DNA of 64,000 bases from NCBI GenBank assembly GCA_009911065.1, contig QXWR01000003.1, positions 111,147-175,146 on the forward strand. Direction: 5' to 3'. The DNA is from Clostridiaceae bacterium (lineage in GTDB: Bacteria > Bacillota > Clostridia > Lachnospirales > Lachnospiraceae). Position 1 is the first letter of the stretch, and every line of letters begins with the position of its first letter. The notes under the pieces were generated by a model. It had not been told where the DNA came from. It made no database searches and saw only the letters and a program-made list of their open reading frames with translations. The translations under genes and the position numbers were made by a program. Below, piece by piece: positions 62,148 to 64,000 of this stretch.

Positions 62148-62938
62148 GCTTTGCGCCTCCTTTCCCTGTGAAACAAACCGTTAAGTCCGTTGACGATACT
62201 GCAAAAGCAAAAAGGAAGCAGCTTTCCGTACAACAGCAGAGAAATGGCCGTTCCAAGAAGCGCCAATCCAAAAGCCAAAACGCCAAAGCCAATCACCATA
62301 ACTCCGCTCCAAGGATTAGAGATTAACATACAAATTCCCATCACAAACAGCGCCGCCGCTCCAATCCATGCAGTCACTGTCAGCACTCCCACCAAAAGCA
62401 ATACGCCAAGAAACAAAGCCGCCGCGCCAACAGCAATTCCTGCCATTCCGCCTCCAACACCAAGCACCACTGGAGACACTACGCAAAACAATGCAAAAAC
62501 CAAAATCACTTTTACGATAAGGCTTCCTGTACTTCCCTTTGACAAAATACCTCCTCTTTTTGAGCTGGATTGTCTGTCTTTCTCCTTTTGGCTCTCCCCG
62601 TTTTGTTCGTTGTCTTCAAATCTCTTCCATTCATCTTCCTCTGGCATCTCAGGCAAATCTTTCCGCTGTATTACCTGATACCTGGGATCTTTAAACCGCT
62701 CGTCCTGGTATCCGCTTTCTGTAAATTCGCCGCCTTCGTCTAAATTCCCTTTTAAGTCAGCCCGTATAATGGCGGCCACCCGCTCTGGGCTGCCAAATTC
62801 CAAAATTACTGTCTCCTCATTCTCCTCCCCTGCTTCCTCCAGATAATCCTCATAGTAAGCAATGGCATCTTTCTTGTCCTCGTCTGAAATATCTTGTAAA
62901 AGATATTCCAGTTCCCTCATAAATTCCCCTTTATTCAT
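62144..62938 (-). CDS. DUF1700/HAAS-domain membrane protein
   Basis: A 264-residue protein. The N-terminal helical domain (MRELEYLLQDISDEDKKDAIAYYEDYLEEAG) is split across the HAAS signature, followed by a charged linker and about four membrane spans from residue 135 on. HAAS/DUF1700 proteins are routinely encoded beside PadR regulators, as here, with a four-base ATGA overlap at both ends of the gene. Confidence 0.88.
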   Translation of the reverse strand: MNKGEFMRELEYLLQDISDEDKKDAIAYYEDYLEEAGEENEETVILEFGSPERVAAIIRADLKGNLDEGGEFTESGYQDERFKDPRYQVIQRKDLPEMPEEDEWKRFEDNEQNGESQKEKDRQSSSKRGGILSKGSTGSLIVKVILVFALFCVVSPVVLGVGGGMAGIAVGAAALFLGVLLLVGVLTVTAWIGAAALFVMGICMLISNPWSGVMVIGFGVLAFGLALLGTAISLLLYGKLLPFCFCSIVNGLNGLFHRERRRKA

Positions 62939-63255
62939 TCCTCTGCCTCCTCAAGTATCCTGGAAATCTTCTGAGAATAGCTGCTCCACTCACTGCGGTA
63001 CAGATTCAGCTGCAGCCTCCCGCTCTCTGTAATCCGATAATATCTCCGATTTCTGCCGTCAATGGCCCTGTCATAGCTTTCCAGGCATTGCTCCTTTAAA
63101 AGCCTTCGCAGAACCGGATATAAAGTTGACTCCGAGATATCAATGGCAGTTCGGACATCCTGGGTAATCTTATACCCATAAGTTCCCTGCTGCTCCCGTG
63201 ATACGGCTGCCAGTACAATCGCATCCAGAAGCGCTGCTCCTGTGTTAAAAACCAT
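62935..63255 (-). CDS. PadR-family transcriptional regulator
   Basis: The start ATG 63255 is five or so bases after AGGAGAG. The 106-residue product is a PadR winged helix: ILDAIVLAA-like helix, GYKITQDVRTAIDISESTLYPVLRRL, YRITESGR. It should repress its own operon (padR, DUF1700, DUF4097, pspC) and be released by envelope-active compounds. The operon promoter at 63396-63424 sits in an AT-rich palindrome. Confidence 0.92.
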   Translation of the reverse strand: MVFNTGAALLDAIVLAAVSREQQGTYGYKITQDVRTAIDISESTLYPVLRRLLKEQCLESYDRAIDGRNRRYYRITESGRLQLNLYRSEWSSYSQKISRILEEAEE

Positions 63256-63395
63256 GATCCCTCTCCTGTTCTCCTGTAACCGCTGCTTTTGCAATCCTTA
63301 AAAACATGAAAAATCTGCCCTCTGAACGGTTACGTTTTTTGATTTCCACTGCTGCACCAAAGTATAACAATTTATAATATTACTTGATTTCCTAT

Positions 63396-63424
63396 ATTAT
63401 ATATCATATAATATTATATGTCAA
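63396..63424 (-). promoter_or_regulatory. Full-consensus promoter of the padR operon
   Basis: TTGACA (63424-63419), exactly 17 bases, TATAAT (63401-63396). The spacer is nearly palindromic (TATAATATTATATGATA), a likely PadR operator. Confidence 0.85.
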
Positions 63425-63793
63425 TACTAATTTACCGCTAATTTAAAACGGTATTGGCGTCAATGGGTTTTAGATCAAAATAATGCCAATAAACTGGAAA
63501 ATCACAGACAAAAGACTCTATATTTTTTGAACAAAGAAAAAATTTATGGGGCAAAATCCCAAACAGGATTGTATGGATGCTTATGAAAATTGCTATCCGC
63601 ATATGGGATAGGAGAAAATCAGATTTGTGATGATACAATGAAGGGTGAAAATCAAGAATCCGGCAGCAGGTATTCCCGCAAAGCAACGAGCCAGATAGCC
63701 ATACGAAGATAAGTGTATGATTTCTGGCGACCGTCGCGGCGAGGGCAAATTCCGCAGCTTGTTGCTTCGCAAATTGGAGGTCTTGTCCGCTTG
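63425..63793. other. Gene-poor stretch upstream of the padR promoter
   Basis: No supported gene. Short open frames lack ribosome sites. A GC-richer piece near 63720-63780 (GCGACCGTCGCGGCGAGG) stands out from its surroundings but I cannot identify it. Confidence 0.4.
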
Positions 63794-64000
63794 TTATAGA
63801 GTATTTGACGGACTTTGAAAATTTTGCAGCTGTTTTTTCAGCTCTTCGATTTCCATGTCTTTCTTTTTTAATTCGATGTTCTTTTCTTTTAATGCGGTAT
63901 TTTTCTCTTTTAATGCAATGTTTTTCTCCTCTAATTCAATATTCTTTTCCTTCAGATCTTTTTGAAGCTCATCAATCATGTACTTAATGGTATTTTGATC
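63794..64000 (-). CDS. C-terminal coiled coil of a protein cut by the right edge
   Basis: The frame is open to base 64000 and ends at TAA 63794, so 68 C-terminal residues are visible. They form heptads such as EKNIELE, EKNIALK and EKNTALK. Such tails occur in Rpn-type PD-(D/E)XK recombination-promoting nucleases of this bacterial group, but the catalytic domain is outside the window, so this is only a guess. Confidence 0.55.
   Translation of the reverse strand, partial: DQNTIKYMIDELQKDLKEKNIELEEKNIALKEKNTALKEKNIELKKKDMEIEELKKQLQNFQSPSNTL
63845..63949. repeat. Five 21-bp units encoding coiled-coil heptads
   Basis: Units start at 63845, 63866, 63887, 63908 and 63929; the middle ones share TTTTAATKC and TTTTCTC blocks. 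Each encodes one heptad. Confidence 0.75.

Overview
The window reads as chromosomal DNA of a spore-forming, anaerobic Firmicute, most likely a gut Lachnospiraceae. Supporting signs are moderate-to-low GC, strong AGGAGG-type ribosome binding sites, an uninterrupted sigK gene, a small acid-soluble spore protein, a flavodiiron protein, and a dgt-dnaG-rpoD(sigA)-trmK-nif3 gene block. I cannot name the genus from the sequence.

Positions 1-9732 form one leftward operon for a surface glycan that probably carries a phosphonate. It holds a PEP mutase fused to nucleotidyltransferase domains (cut by the left edge), an APS-kinase-like enzyme, an SGNH-fold protein whose start is put out of frame by a run of ten G, wecB, a soluble alkaline-phosphatase/sulfatase-superfamily protein, a radical SAM enzyme, a GT4 glycosyltransferase and a beta-propeller-like protein. 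Immediately upstream (10236-11633) lies a TnpB-family protein in which all three RuvC catalytic acids are replaced while both zinc-finger CxxC pairs are kept. It has no tnpA partner, a structured non-coding stretch downstream, and an inverted pair of 26-bp operator- or hairpin-like repeats upstream. This resembles a domesticated RNA-guided repressor and is the most interesting part of the window.

Positions 11634-17026 are a worn accessory region that abuts the 3' end of tRNA-Leu(CAG). It contains an XRE/membrane regulator, an RNA cytosine methyltransferase, a Panacea-domain antitoxin with a short overlapping ORF in the toxin position, a decayed DeoR/kinase/amidohydrolase operon and a 30-residue holin-like toxin.

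Positions 17264-36200 are mostly housekeeping: EamA transporter, TGS-uridine-kinase fusion, nif3, trmK, sigA, dnaG, dgt, the c-di-AMP receptor darA, fprA, a TPP-riboswitch-controlled thiamine-type ABC operon, ridA, an alkyl-sulfatase-like hydrolase, an MCP chemoreceptor and sigK.

Positions 36348-48500 hold a charged hypothetical protein, a hexitol PTS operon (fruK-type kinase, SorE-like dehydrogenase, DeoR regulator, mtlA EIICBA), a lipoprotein, an AgrC/AgrA-like two-component pair and two CobW/COG0523 GTPases, one with a long His/Cys-rich tandem repeat. Positions 48778-55800 hold a hybrid histidine kinase with an orphan binding protein, and a Fur-regulated feoA-feoA-feoB-miniFur operon. Positions 55967-64000 hold a FAD/Rieske oxidoreductase, three cobalamin genes (cbiD, cbiG, cobU-like), a nested palindromic repeat, a SASP gene, a PadR-led membrane-stress operon and the tail of a coiled-coil protein at the right edge.
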